This document shows, piece by piece, positions 19,725 to 31,057 of a stretch of 64,000 nucleotides of DNA (position 1 is the first letter of the stretch; each line of letters opens with the position of its first letter). The translations under genes were made by a program, and so were the position numbers. The notes under the pieces are model-generated. The model ran no database searches, was not told the origin of the DNA, and saw nothing but the letters and a program-made list of their open reading frames with translations. Source of the stretch: Cladopsammia gracilis (Eukaryota > Cnidaria > Anthozoa > Scleractinia > Dendrophylliidae); assembly GCA_022457155.1 (NCBI GenBank), contig JAJGOT010000901.1, forward strand, positions 95,271 to 159,270, written 5' to 3'.

Positions 19725-19970
19725 ACCTGGATTTTTGAAAACGATATCGCTCCAAGTAAGCGTTTGTGAGCGTTCTTGGCCTTGTTTTTAATATAAAGGT
19801 ATAAAATATAATAGATTGTTGCTAGTCATTTTTTTCGCTCGCAATTGCTCCCTTTTCCTCTTCTCTCTCTTCTCTGTCATTTTCGGGCTGATCGGGCTCA
19901 TAAAAACCCTTGTTTGGGCTAGTTGCAGTGAAATTGCGTAAATTTTCATTGAACACGTTTTGAAAAATTC

Positions 19971-19973
<3 letters not shown>

Positions 19974-20061
<88 letters not shown>
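19974..20061. repeat. (TA)n microsatellite
   Basis: About 88 bp of uninterrupted TA repeats, directly adjoining the end of a Penelope-like fragment. Confidence 0.97.
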
Positions 20062-20065
<4 letters not shown>

Positions 20066-20510
20066 TTTAAAACAAAGCTGAAAACAGCGTATATTTTGTT
20101 TGGTGCAATATTTCAGCTGGCCAGACCAGCCTTCTTCAGGTATAAGATGTTACTAAATTAATAATATGTTATACGATGTTATATACATACAAAGAGAGTT
20201 TCACAATACAGAAAAATGAAGTCAGAATACAGGATATGACGAAATCGGAAACTAAGACGAAAAGTATTACATTTCATCACTTTTGTTCATGCCGTGTGGC
20301 TCTAAAGTATTACCTTTATAGATAAGATGTGATTCCCTAGCTTTACGTATCGAGTCACGGGAATTGTTAATAGTTTCTAAAGGAATTAGTTGCATGTCGG
20401 AGTTAGAATGGTTAGAATTAGAGAGAAAATGTTCTGCAGCAGTAGTAACCAGTAGTAGGTTTAGTTTTGATGTTAGTTTTGTCAACTGACCGTCTATATA
20501 AACAGCGAGT
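20062..20510 (-). mobile_element. 3' fragment of a Penelope-like element (GIY-YIG end)
   Basis: On the minus strand 20267-20485 encodes AAEHFLSNSNHSNSDMQLIP and RKARESHLIYKGNTLEPHG, which match the C-terminal part of the GIY-YIG endonuclease of Penelope-like elements (EHFN..HS..D..., then a KxRE...I..F.T..GMN end). Downstream is a CAGCTGGCCAGACCAGCC block and then the TA repeat. The reverse transcriptase part is absent, so this is a truncated copy. Confidence 0.65.
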
Positions 20511-21173
20511 GCATTGTATCATATAAATGGACTTCTAGTAAAGTTTTATATTCTGTTTTTATCCCTTTTCTATTGAAACTGTGCCCGCGGCTGCCGGGCA
20601 TTTAGCCACAGCGTTTTCCGCTTTTGTTTGTTATTGTACGTTGAGATTTTAAATAAATTGGTTTGATTGCATGCACAACTCGTTTTTCGTAGACTAGCTA
20701 ATAAACCGTTGACAGGTTAAGCCGCATAAATCTTGATAAGCGGTCACGAAAGGAGACTCGCATTTCAGTAAAAGTATGGTTTCAAACTGTCAACGGTGTA
20801 CGCCTTGATGAACTCGAACAATAGCCATTTAGTCACATGGGGGATGAATTTTCCCCCATATTTTGGTTGCTAAGGGCTGCGGCTCGCCATGTTGCCCACC
20901 CCCTTAAATCATGCCGGTCTGCTATAAGAAGCGGAAACGTTTGTATTTGTTATTAGTTACAGTTGAAAACGCTACACTCGAAAAAATAAGAAATGATATA
21001 GTTTCTTGAAAAATCGTTAAAAAATGCGTTATAATTATTTAGTTTAAGAATTGTCCAAAATGAATAAATAAGTGAATACTGCATATAATGAGAATCAAAC
21101 TTTTCTTAACTGTCTTTATTTTATTCATTCCAGCTTTCTCTGGTTGGAAGGCCATTCCATTCCAAAAATTACT
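20511..21173. other. Unassigned sequence
   Basis: No gene or complete element recognised. Confidence 0.5.
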
Positions 21174-21282
21174 TGGGGATCATTTCGGGGTCAGTGTGAA
21201 AAAAATGGGGATCATTTCGGGGTCGATTTGGGGATCATTTCGGGGTCGGGGATCATTTCGGGGTCGGGATCATTTCGGGGGC
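21174..21282. repeat. Minisatellite GGGGATCATTTCGGGGTC
   Basis: Five copies of an ~18-bp word, with variable short spacers, immediately outside the outer end of the inverted duplication. Confidence 0.9.
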
Positions 21283-21288
21283 TGTACA

Positions 21289-21717
21289 TTTCTCCTGTTA
21301 AATTCAAATGAATTCTCTTGAAGGATGACTCTTAGGATTTTTTTGAGAGGATGGGTCGGGATGGAGGTGTTGTCCCCATAGAAATTCTCGTATGCTCTGT
21401 ACACAGTGTCTATCCTCTCCCCTTGTGGTGTATTCGTGTAGAGACTGGTAACGTCTAGTGAGACTAAAAAAGTGCCCTCTGGGAGGGGTGTCCTTTCTAT
21501 GAAATTAATAAAGTCTGTTGTGTCCTTGATAGGACTTTTGTGATTTAGCTATAGGCTGAAGTATGCTGTCCACGAACGCTGACATTCGTTCAGATAGTCA
21601 TCAAAAGTGTATAAAACAGGTACTCTTGGTGGGTTAGGTGTCTGCGATAACCGTTTCACAGTCATTTCGTCAATATAGCCTTCGTGATAAAGTTCTTCGG
21701 TTATTTGTTTAAAAAAA
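21289..21717 (-). pseudogene. Penelope-like reverse transcriptase fragment (left copy)
   Basis: Inverse copy of 58463-58948. The minus strand reads fragments such as TEELYHEGYIDEMTVKRL, TPNPPRVPVLYT and TSLYTNIPQGE, typical of Penelope-like reverse transcriptases, with internal deletion and frameshifts. It abuts the truncated MITE at 21722, where the right copy has ~1.4 kb of additional sequence. Confidence 0.7.
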
Positions 21718-21721
21718 TAAA

Positions 21722-21882
21722 TGCAGAAGAAATTTAAGAGAAAAAAAAATCGTGCACAAGAAAGCACGTGAAAAAAATTCAAGCATTAAGGTAAAAAAAA
21801 TTCTTGCAAATAGTGATGCTGGAAAAAAAATTCATGCTCGGAAGAAATTGCCCACCCCACAAAAATTAAATGGTCCGTCCCT
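21722..21882. mobile_element. Truncated MITE, CCGTCCCT end only
   Basis: Retains the AAATGGTCCGTCCCT terminus but starts inside the element. The mirror copy 56845-57089 is complete. The truncation marks the outer edge of the continuous left-arm match. Confidence 0.85.
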
Positions 21883-22479
21883 TATTCAGTATTCCTATAT
21901 ATATACATGGTATTACCTAATATAACTTATGTTATATAAAATAATCATGTCTAATAATTGGATTAGAATCATTAATTGTCGCTTTAACATTGAATCATAA
22001 ATATAAGCAGCAACAGTTCTACAGACAAACGGATCAGCGTTATTAGACTTAAAAGAAACAAAAATTTTGAGATATTGTCTAAGTCATTAAAATTTGGGTA
22101 TTTGGGTATTCAAATGTCTCAAATGAAAGCTTTTGAGCATTTCAACTAAGTCCGCCTCGTTCGTTTCTCGACATTTTTTATAGATAAAATGTGAATAGAC
22201 CGCGAGCTGTCGCCCTTTTCTCAGTGCCAAGCGAGAGAGCGACATTTTGTAATCATGCAAATTGCTGTAAAAATCGTATGTCACGCCATTCTCGGATCGA
22301 TCGCGCTTGACTGATTTAAAGAAAAATAAGAGACTGCTCGCAGTCTAAAATGTGAAAGATTAGAGCATGAATTTATCAGCGATGGCACTCGGCTTAAGCA
22401 GAGGTATAGAGTCGCTTCGCTTTTTACTGATCATCCAGCGGAATCGGCTAAACAGAACGGATAAACAGAATACAAAGGC

Positions 22480-23379
22480 CTATTTTAATTCCTTTTGTTC
22501 GGCGTCGTTTTCTTCTCCTTCTTCTTCTTCTTCTTCTTCTTCTTCTTCTTCTTCTTCTTCTTCTTCAGCTTCTTCTGCTTTTGGTACTACTGCCGCTGCT
22601 CCTGGTTCTTCTTTAATTTTCAGGTGATCCAAAGCATTAGGCAAATCTTTCTCGGTCTTAGAAAAATTCAGTCTTCTTTCAATAAACCAGTCGTCGATGA
22701 CAACTGGTTTTAAGAGATATTTCAATAGCTTCAGGGTTGGACCATCTTGGTTCTCTTTCTTGTCTTCTTGTTCAATTGAAAACACAATACAGACGACGTG
22801 AACGTAGCTTTCGAATAAAGATCTGCGATCTTTTTGAGTGGCTTTAAATTTTGTAGTTATCTCAATAACCTCTGTGAAGTTATTCCTGAATATAATCATC
22901 ATTCTTGGCAAACTAATTTGGTCATTAATTTTAACAGCGTGGATTTCATGTTCTATGAGGAAGTGGGGGTATAGTTCATCGTATTTGCTCCAATATTTTC
23001 TCGCATCAGACTTCTTGTCTGCAAGCCTAAAATTCCAATTTTTGTTGACTTCTGTATTCAACTTCCCGCTCGCCTTGTTTCTTTTCTGAGAGCGGTTTCC
23101 AATCCGTGGCCATAATCCTCGTCTGATATTTACTGCCTGTAACATACACATACGTAGAACTGAGGAGGCAGTACGAGCAAATCCTTGCACGCCGCCAAAT
23201 ATGTTACTCTTTTCGTCATCCAGGTTATCACTTTCAATGTTTTTAAGGTGTGCAGTCCGGCAAGATGTAGTTATTAGCCGGTTTTGATCCCTCAGTTCCT
23301 CCAGAGCTTCAAGGACAATATTGAATGCAGGATCTGTTTGTACAAAAATGACCTCTTCAGGAACCATCGCCATCGCCAT
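22480..23379 (-). CDS. Acidic-tail family gene, outer left copy (299 aa)
   Basis: Unrecognised family; no function can be assigned. Single exon. Shared landmarks: IFVQTDP near residue 11, FGG and ARTASSVLRMCML, LWPRIG, then DARKYWSKYDELYPHFLIE and a beta-rich SLPRMMIIFRNNFTEVIEI. No signal peptide or membrane helix is visible. The tail is KAEEAEEEE... with about 20 Glu encoded by GAA repeats, ending GEENDAEQKELK. The mirror gene at 55342 is identical over most of the first ~170 residues, then differs at several positions and carries a frameshifted Lys-rich tail. The start is supported by conservation of the ATG context in the other copies. Confidence 0.8.
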   Translation of the reverse strand: MAMAMVPEEVIFVQTDPAFNIVLEALEELRDQNRLITTSCRTAHLKNIESDNLDDEKSNIFGGVQGFARTASSVLRMCMLQAVNIRRGLWPRIGNRSQKRNKASGKLNTEVNKNWNFRLADKKSDARKYWSKYDELYPHFLIEHEIHAVKINDQISLPRMMIIFRNNFTEVIEITTKFKATQKDRRSLFESYVHVVCIVFSIEQEDKKENQDGPTLKLLKYLLKPVVIDDWFIERRLNFSKTEKDLPNALDHLKIKEEPGAAAVVPKAEEAEEEEEEEEEEEEEEEEGEENDAEQKELK

Positions 23380-23511
23380 AATAAAAATGCTTGAGAGTTA
23401 TATCCAGTACACTATTTATATTGATTATTCTTGTGTATTTGAAACATGGGCGAGTCGGTTGAGTCGATGCACAAGACGATGAATACGAACAAAACCGTTT
23501 CTCACCGGTTA
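23380..23511 (-). promoter_or_regulatory. Promoter region of outer left acidic-tail gene
   Basis: Mirror of 55210-55341. On the minus strand an AACCGGTGAGAAACGGTT motif lies ~110 bp before the ATG and a TATAAATAG word ~35-40 bp before it. Confidence 0.5.
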
Positions 23512-24068
23512 TGGACATGCAATATTCTATAAGGTAGGCGAATCTTTGATGACGCAATTGTTTGGTTTTTGTTTCATTAGAGGGCCTGGATATGGTTTAC
23601 TGACAACTGACAAATGACAAATGACCCATGACAACGGACAAATAAGACCTTATAAAGACAACTCACGTAACATATTTTTCCCTTAAAGTGCACCTAACCC
23701 CAATTTTTTTTCGCTTAATCAACTCTATGTACGTTGAAAAGTCGAATAGTGAAGTATTTCTTGTTTTTAACGTAGCTAGTTAGTGAGTTATAGACTGAGA
23801 TTTGAAGTTACAAAATGCTAATTTGATGATGTCATTTTAGGATTCATTTATTATACAACTACTTGTTTTTACCTCCAAGGAATATTTTTTACAAATCAAT
23901 TGACTGTCCACAGTTTATATTTAGTATTTCTCAAATTGATTTTCCTTTTATCGTATCGATTAAGAGTGATATGACGTTCGACCACACAGAAGCCGCCTTC
24001 CGATGGCTGACTTCTAGGCCTGAACTGGCCGGGAACTGGCAACGAAGGATGGTCTTAAGTCGGCATAG

Positions 24069-24420
24069 TAAATCGAACGTTCGGAAATCGAACTCAATCG
24101 AACTCAATCCGTGGATTGAGTTCGATTGAGTTCAGCAATGGAACGAAATTGAACAACGAATTTTGTGTGAGTTCGATTTCCGAACCAACCGAACTCAATC
24201 GAACAAATCGAACCCAACCGATCTCAATCCATAAGATTGTGTTTACGAAAAACACGTGCTACACTCCCGGGTATACTGAAGTGACACTCGAGCCTCCAAG
24301 AACATGTTATTGATTTTCAAAACCAGTTTTACAAAAATCAAGAGTTCGAAAATCGAACGTTCGATTGAGTTCGATTGACAATATTTTTTGTTTGAGTTCG
24401 AACTCAATCGATTGTCAGTG
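24069..24420. repeat. Clustered GAACTCAATCGAA repeats in both orientations
   Basis: More than ten occurrences of TCGAACTCAATC or its complement, several forming small palindromes around ATCCGTGGAT. Mirrored at 54308-54659. Confidence 0.75.
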
Positions 24421-25515
24421 GTGTTCATCACGAGCCCGCCAGCCAAAGGACATAGTGTTGTTAAACCAGATGGTACGCAAAAGGCTTCGCGGCGAATGGT
24501 CTCCAACTGTCTCATATCTTTTTCCCACAACTGCTGGATTTCATCCTGGCTTAGTCAGACGGCTTTATTTGGTCTTTGACTTTTGCCTGCGCGACGTTCT
24601 GTCTTCTCAATTTTGGAAGACAAAGCTTCTCTGTCTGTGGAAAATTGTATGTCTGTAAGTTCCTTGTCCACGTAAAAAAAACGGTCAATGCTTCTGAACA
24701 GTGAAGTTAGCCGTATCAGGCTAAAACGTCTCCGTTTTGTTTATGTACTTTTAAAACAAAGTGAGCTAAAATCTTGTCCAGTTTTTGTGGTTGTATGTCG
24801 TCCAGTCGTTTACAGATTTGGCCCATCTGCAAAACACATTAAGGTCACTTGTTGTCTTTTTGGTTGTATTTTCAGGCATATGATGCCCAATTTAGGATGT
24901 TAGCTCCATTGTACACCTCCATTGTATTGGGTAAAATTATTTATTCTAATATATTTTATGCTATTGTTTTCTATTGTATTGTCGTTCTTTTGTGTTCTAA
25001 TATTCTATTGTTTTAATAAAAGAACAAGAGGCTACAGTGATAGCCTATGCTCATGCGCTTGCATAAGCAAGTTTTAGAGTTTATTTTAACTGCGTCACGC
25101 ACCCCTTCCCACTCAACGAATTTTGCGTGACATGTAAGTCTTGTTTTATTTACATAATATCAGATATCATTTATTACAACTGAATTTGAACACGTTTTAT
25201 AAGCATTTCTCCAAAATTAGCGAGAACACAAAGAAAAAGTCAATCACAAATTGATATCAATATAAATTCCCATCGAAAAATGTAATTACTTTTCCGGTAA
25301 AGTCCAAATGCTAGAGGCTTGACTCGGCTATTTGAAAACAAGAACGTGATTACGGGCACGCCGAAATCACGAGGTCGCGTGTCAACCAATCAGACCAGTG
25401 AAAGTCGTCCCGCGGGATACGGGAAACTTAAAAAAAAAACAAGGCAATTTTTGACTACGAAAAGAAACTCGCTCAAAACCTAGACTCCTGCCGCTGCGCG
25501 CATGAGTAATTAACA

Positions 25516-25694
25516 AATTTACACCGGTTTCCCGTGGTGTGGACTCTTATTTACCACGATTTACGTCATCACATGGTCAAAATGCTGTGGATTCACGAGG
25601 CGCAGCCAAGTGAGTCAGCAACAAATTTTGACCATGTGATGACGTAAATCGTGGTAAATAAGAGTCCACACCACGGAAAACCGGTGGAAATTTG
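25516..25694. mobile_element. Foldback element, ~70-bp arms
   Basis: CCGTGGTGTGGACTCTTATT, through a TTTACGTCATCACATGGTCA stretch, is followed after a ~35-bp loop by its reverse complement. Mirrored at 53034-53212. Further TGGACTCTTATTTACCAC words occur downstream near 25855. Confidence 0.9.
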
Positions 25695-26626
25695 TTTTTT
25701 TACAACGATATTTAGAAAAAAATACAATGAAAAATCAAAGTCTTGTTACAAACGTGACAGCAAAGAAAGAGCAAGCGTTGTCTATAACTTTCTCGCAATC
25801 TGATTGTTTTTTTTTTTTTCAAGCGCGCGTGATGTTAGCGTCAGCATCGTTGTCTGGACTCTTATTTACCACTCACGTCGACCAATCAGATTGCGAGTTT
25901 AGCGGCAATTGTGGTAAAATAAGTGTTACTCCTAAATCGCGAATGGTATATTTTCAGGGGCGTAGCTAGGGGGGTCCTAGGGTGCCCGTGACCCCTTCTT
26001 CCTCCCCCCTTTGCGAGATAATTTTAGTAATGTCGACATGACAATCTGTTAAGTACCCTGGGTGTTAACAATTTCCTGAACTGTTGAAATATGTTATTAA
26101 AATGTAATTTACAGGGATCACGAGAATAGACATATGTTATTAGGACCTGTTAGGATTCATTCATCAGACAACTGACTGACTCATCATTAATAAACTAGTT
26201 CACATTGAATGTCTTGTGTTAGTGCAGTCAGAATGAAGACATTTTTCCCACGGCTTCTTTTCTGGCCGACGATGCCGATTCGGTCCTTCGGACTTGTGGC
26301 TATCAGGAGCGTCCAAATGACAAAATCTAAATAAAGCTGCATTCTAGGAAAACCAGATAAGTGGACTTTAATTAACTCCATGCATTTTTTCAACGGGCAG
26401 CTGAAGCGGGGAAGAACATTCACGGTGGCTGCTTGTAAAGATTACCTTTTTACGAGGGAAATCAGTATTTTTTAAGGAACAACTCTCAGCTCATTTTTTC
26501 TTACAGTATAGTGTTTTTATTGCAGTTAATGTTTTACCTAAATTTTACTAGTATACACTTGCAGTTGGTTGATTATCTCTCAACCAATTTTCTTGTACAT
26601 ATTCACATTTATTCAAAATTAGATTG

Positions 26627-27977
26627 GTCACAGTTTGGGGTTCCATCCACAGACTCAAAAGTAGAACCGCCTTGTACAGCATAATAAACAGTACCACAGA
26701 AAAGTGCTGCTCAATAGCTTTCAATTGAATGGTCACACTTTAGGATTTCCGACATCCACAGACTCAAAAGTTTCAAACTATCACGATGAACATCATAATA
26801 AACCACATAAAAATACTGTTTGAATACATATGTACTCACTCCGTGTAGGATTTCTTCCACAGACTCAAAAGTTAGAACCACCTTGTACAGCATAATAAAC
26901 AGTACCTGCACAGAAAAGTACTGCTCAATAGCTTTCATTCGAATGGTCCCACTTTAGGATTTCTTCCACAGACTCAAAAGTTAGAACCACCTTGCACAGG
27001 AAAGTACTGCTCAATAGCTTTCATTTGAATGGTCGATCGCACTTCAGGATATCATCCACAGACTCAAAGTTAGAACCACCTTGTGCAGTATATAAAACAG
27101 TAGCACCGGAAGATACTGCTTAGTGGCTTTCAATAAACAGTACCACAGGAAAGAACTACTCAATAGTTTTCACTTGAAGGTTCGCACCTTGAGATTTCAA
27201 CCACAGACTCAAAAGTTAGAACCACATTTTACAGCATAATAAACAGCACCACAGGAAAGTACTCCTCCGTAGCTTTCATTTGAATGGTCACACTTTAGGA
27301 TTTCATCTACAGACACAAAAGTTAGAACCACCTTGTACAGCATAATAAACAGCACCACAGGAAAGTACTGCTCAGTAGCTTTCATTTGAATGGTCACACT
27401 TTAGGATTTCATCCACAGACTCAAAAGTTAGAACCACCTTGTATAGCATAATAAACATTACCACAGGAAAGTACTGCTCAATAGCTTTCATTTGAATGGT
27501 CACACTTTAAAGGATTTCATCCACAGACTCAAAAGTTAGAACCACCTTGTACAGCATAATAAACAGTACCACAGCAAAGTACTGCTCAGTAGCTTTCATT
27601 TGAATGGTCACACTTTAAAGGATTTCATCCACAGACTCAAAAGTTAGAACCACCTTGTACAGCATAATAAACAGTACCACAGGAAAGTACTGCTCAGTAG
27701 CTTTCATTTGAATGGTCACACTTTAAAGGATTTCATCCACAGACTCAAAAGTTAGAACCACCTTGTACAGCATAATAAACAGTACCACAGGAAAGTACTG
27801 CTCAGTAGCTTTCATTTGAACGGTCACACTTTAAAGGATTTCATCCACAGACTCAAAAGTTAGAACCACCTTGTACAGCATAATAAACAGTACCACAGGA
27901 AAGTACTGCTCAGTAGCTTTCATTTGAATGGTCACACTTTAAAGGATTTCATCCACAGACTCAAAAGTTAGAACCAC
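26627..27977. repeat. 108-bp satellite array
   Basis: About a dozen tandem units, each containing CCACAGACTCAAAAGTTAGA and GTACAGCATAATAAACAGTA. The central units are spaced exactly 108 bp and nearly identical; the edge units are diverged, as expected for unequal exchange. Isolated partial units occur at 28630-28720, 32830-33180, 34450-34540 and 36360-36420. Mirrored at 50751-52101. Confidence 0.95.
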
Positions 27978-28324
27978 GTTTTAAACTCGCAAACAATTTG
28001 TCTTAGAAAGATATCATTGAGTTTCTAAATATTGCTCATCCACACGATATATTATTCTTTCCTACTTTGCCTTATTGTTATTAAAAATACCTTTAAAACT
28101 GAAAGTCTTATTTAGCTTCCACTAGCTCTTTCTCGATTTTAGCAGTGTTTTTCGTGAATAATACTGTCTTTTGCTGCATGGGCTCTGAGCCGATATATTG
28201 TTCAATATTGTCAAATACGTCTCGTGTAACGAAGACCATGAAGTACGGAATGATAACAGCTCAGAAATGGGTATATACTTCATTGTAACACACCATATAG
28301 GGATCCTATCATATTGGGATCCTA

Positions 28325-28425
28325 AAAACTCATTTTAAAATGGTTAGCTATTATTTACTGTTATGGGTAGTGATATCCATAACAGTAAATAAAAGCTAAC
28401 CATTTTAAAATGAGTTTTTAGCCCT
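28325..28425. mobile_element. Foldback, 46-bp arms
   Basis: CTAAAAACTCATTTTAAAAT and following bases are mirrored after a ~9-bp loop, ending ATTTTAAAATGAGTTTTTAG. One arm differs by a single base or so. Mirror at 50303-50403. Confidence 0.9.
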
Positions 28426-28888
28426 AAGTAAGTGCCGGATTCTTTGACGTGCATAAATTAAAACTACCATGAAGTATATACCCAGAAATGAAATGTATAT
28501 TACGTGGCATAACATTGCAATTTTTATACATTGAACTACCGTTCAACCCGTTAACTCCCAAGAGTGCCAAATTAATGATTCAAGAAAAATCGTAAATTTC
28601 ATCTTGTAAAATATTGAAAAACAAATGGTACCATGAAAAAGTACTGCTGAAGAGGTTTCATTTGAATGGTCACACCATAGGATTTCATCAACAGACTCAA
28701 AAGTTAGAACAAATGGTACCATGAAAAAATACTGCGCACAACAATTTTGACATACAAAGTCTGGCTAAACAGTGACAATAATAAAGTCTCAGATTGTGCA
28801 ATTATGAGTCTTTATTTGATCATTTGAGTTGAGACCGCTTTTAAAGCTTTAAAAAATTACAGGCATTGTCTTCTTAATTAAAATTCTT

Positions 28889-29285
28889 AATCAAAGTGTA
28901 TTTGCAAATACAGATGGTTAAAAATATTATAAGCGCGACGTTTCTGTGTCGTACTGACACCATTGTCAAGCGAAAGCGAAAGATAGAAAAAGGACGCGTT
29001 TACAAGCGAAAGAAAATCTGCATACTCTATACAAAAAGCTTAGCCCTAAGGGAATCTGACTGTTTGTTTAGGGATTTGACTGCCTTTTGTATGAAATGCT
29101 CCTGATTAGAGAGCACAAGCCATCCCTAAACAAACAGTCAGATTCCCTCAGGGCTAAGCTTTTTGTATAGAGTATGCAGATTTCCTTTCGCTTGTAAACG
29201 CGTCCTTTTTCTATCTTTCGCTTTCGCTTGATAATGGTGTCAGTACGACACCGAAACGTCGCGCTTATAATATTTTTAATTAAAA
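28889..29285. mobile_element. Long foldback inserted in the 3' flank module
   Basis: Two ~155-bp arms share GCGCGACGTTTC, CAGTACGACAC and TACAAGCGAAAG in opposite orientation around a ~50-bp loop. The word TTAATTAAAATTCT occurs at both edges and is probably a target duplication. The uninterrupted target is seen near 2280. Mirror at 49443-49839. Confidence 0.8.
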
Positions 29286-29458
29286 TTCTACCATGAGTAA
29301 AATACGGTTGAAGTCTCTTTGTCCTCTATCAGTGTTATATGAGTCTAGAAAACTCTATTAAACCTCCTATTACATGTAAGTGCAGTCGTAAGGTTTGAGT
29401 CTTTTAACTAATTCACAGACTTAAAAATTAAAAGAAAGTCCAAATTACAAAAGCGTGA

Positions 29459-30379
29459 CTATTTCGTTTGTTCGGCGTCGTTGTTTTCTTTTTCTTCTTC
29501 TTCTTTTTCTTCTTCTTCTTCTTTTTCTTCTTCTTCTCCTTCTTCTTCTTCTTCTTCTTCTTCTTCTTCTTCTTCTTCTTCTTCTTCTTCTTCTTTTTTT
29601 TCTTCTTCTTCTTCTTCTTTAATCTTCTTCTCTTTTTCTTCTTCTTTAATTTCCAGGTGTTTCAAAGCATCAGTTACATCTTTCTCGGTATCAGCACAAT
29701 ACGAGTTGATGATGGGGTTTGGTTTTATTAGATCTTTCAACCGCTCGGTATTTGGCCCATCTTTTCCTTGTTTAATTGAACGCACCATACAGAGGACGTG
29801 AACGTAGCTATTGAAAGAGTTATCAGGCTGATTTCTTCGAGTGGCATTAAATGTTGTGCTTATCTCAATGACCTCAGTGAAGTTACCCCAAATAATAATC
29901 ATCATACTTGGCAAACTAATTTGTCTACCAATTTGTTCAGCCAGGATTGCATGTTGTATGAGGAAGTGTGGGTAGAGTTGATCGTATTTGCTCCAATATC
30001 TTCTCGCATCTGCCTCGTTGTTTGCAAGGATAAAATTCTCAAGATTTACGATGACATTATTGATCCACTTCGCCTGGTTTCTTTGCTGAGAATGGTGTCC
30101 GATCCGTGGCCATAATTCTGCTGCGATATTTGTTGCCTCTAGCATGCACATACGTGCAACTGAGGAAGCTGTCCTAGAAAATCCAGACGGACCGCCAAAT
30201 ATGAAGTTTAGATCCTCGTTTTTGTTATTACTTTCAATATCGTGAAGGCGCGCAGTCTTGAGATATGTAACTTCTAGTCGATCTTGATTCTTCAGTTCCG
30301 TCAGAGCTTCAAGGACAATATTGAATGTAGGATCTGTTTGTACAAAGATGGTCTCTTCAGGATCCATCGCCTGAGCCAT
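29459..30379 (-). CDS. Acidic-tail family gene, inner left copy (306 aa)
   Basis: Same unrecognised family as 22480-23379. Begins MAQAMDPEETIFVQTDP. The conserved body includes FGGPSGFSRTASSVARMCML, ELWPRIG, ADARRYWSKYDQLYPHFLI and SLPSMMIIIWGNFTEVIEI. From about residue 243 a tail of Glu with some Lys is encoded by GAA/AAA triplets, ending ENNDAEQTK. Identical to the mirror copy at 48349 except that its Glu run is two codons longer. Intronless. The body is retained intact in all full-length copies, which suggests selection on the protein. Confidence 0.8.
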   Translation of the reverse strand: MAQAMDPEETIFVQTDPTFNIVLEALTELKNQDRLEVTYLKTARLHDIESNNKNEDLNFIFGGPSGFSRTASSVARMCMLEATNIAAELWPRIGHHSQQRNQAKWINNVIVNLENFILANNEADARRYWSKYDQLYPHFLIQHAILAEQIGRQISLPSMMIIIWGNFTEVIEISTTFNATRRNQPDNSFNSYVHVLCMVRSIKQGKDGPNTERLKDLIKPNPIINSYCADTEKDVTDALKHLEIKEEEKEKKIKEEEEEEKKEEEEEEEEEEEEEEEEEEGEEEEKEEEEEKEEEEKENNDAEQTK

Positions 30380-30517
30380 GATAAAAATGCTTGAGAGTTA
30401 TCCAATACACTATTTAGATTGATTATTCTCGTGTATCTGAAACATGGGTGTGTCGGTTGAGTCGATGCACAAGACGTTAATTATTAATACGAACAAAACC
30501 GGTTCTCACCGGTTACG
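30380..30517 (-). promoter_or_regulatory. Promoter region of inner left acidic-tail gene
   Basis: Mirror of 48213-48348. Minus strand reads TAACCGGTGAGAACCGGTT ~115 bp before the ATG, and CTAAATAGTG in the position of the TATA-like word of the outer gene. Confidence 0.5.
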
Positions 30518-30870
30518 GACATGCAACCCTATACGGTTGGCAAATCTTTGATGACGCTATTGTTTGCATTTTGTTTCATTAGAGATTCTGGATATGGTCT
30601 ACTGACAACTGACAAATGACCCATGACAACGGACAAATAAGCTTAAAGGGAACCTCCATTGTCAGAACAAATTGACGTTAAATGTTGGAAATAAGGTCGA
30701 AATTTAAAATTTTTAAAAGAAAAGATGAAATATAACTTTAGTGTAAAAAAATGGATATAAATATCGCCTATTTTCGCTTTTAAATTTCCTGCTCGCTGCC
30801 ATTTTGAATATTTATGACGTGTTACGGTTGCCGCTATTGTTAAGAATCGGAGTTCTTTTGTATGCAACAA

Positions 30871-31043
30871 TAGGCCATTTCCGAGTTGCCTTTAGCCTCT
30901 CTATCAAAGCGAGGCTAGGTGCGAAACCTTTCATATGAAAATAAGTTTTCAATCACATGCAAATAAAACTTATTTTCATATGAAAGGTTTCGCACCTAGC
31001 CTCGCTTTGATAGAGAGGCTAAAGGCAACTCGGAAATGGCCTA
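30871..31043. mobile_element. Near-perfect palindrome, ~80-bp arms
   Basis: TAGGCCATTTCCGAGTTGCC through CATATGAAAATAAGTTTT is followed by a ~14-bp loop and the exact reverse complement. Mirror at 47685-47857. Confidence 0.95.
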
Positions 31044-31057
31044 TGTTAATTGCTAGA

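Noticed and set aside
24243..24658. Overlapping open frames on both strands (mirrored at 54064-54479)
   Set aside because: Identical only because the arms are duplicated; no recognised motif, and part lies in the GAACTCAATCGAA cluster.
26627..27977. CRISPR-like array
   Set aside because: Units are contiguous 108-bp repeats without variable spacers, in a eukaryotic context.
28889..29285. Hammerhead ribozyme in the foldback
   Set aside because: A GAAAC word is present, but no CTGATGA core at suitable spacing.
29468..29801. Poly-Ser and poly-Phe open frames opposite the acidic tails (also at 22495, 48927 and 63315)
   Set aside because: They are antisense or off-phase readings of the GAA/GAG repeat of the acidic-tail genes.
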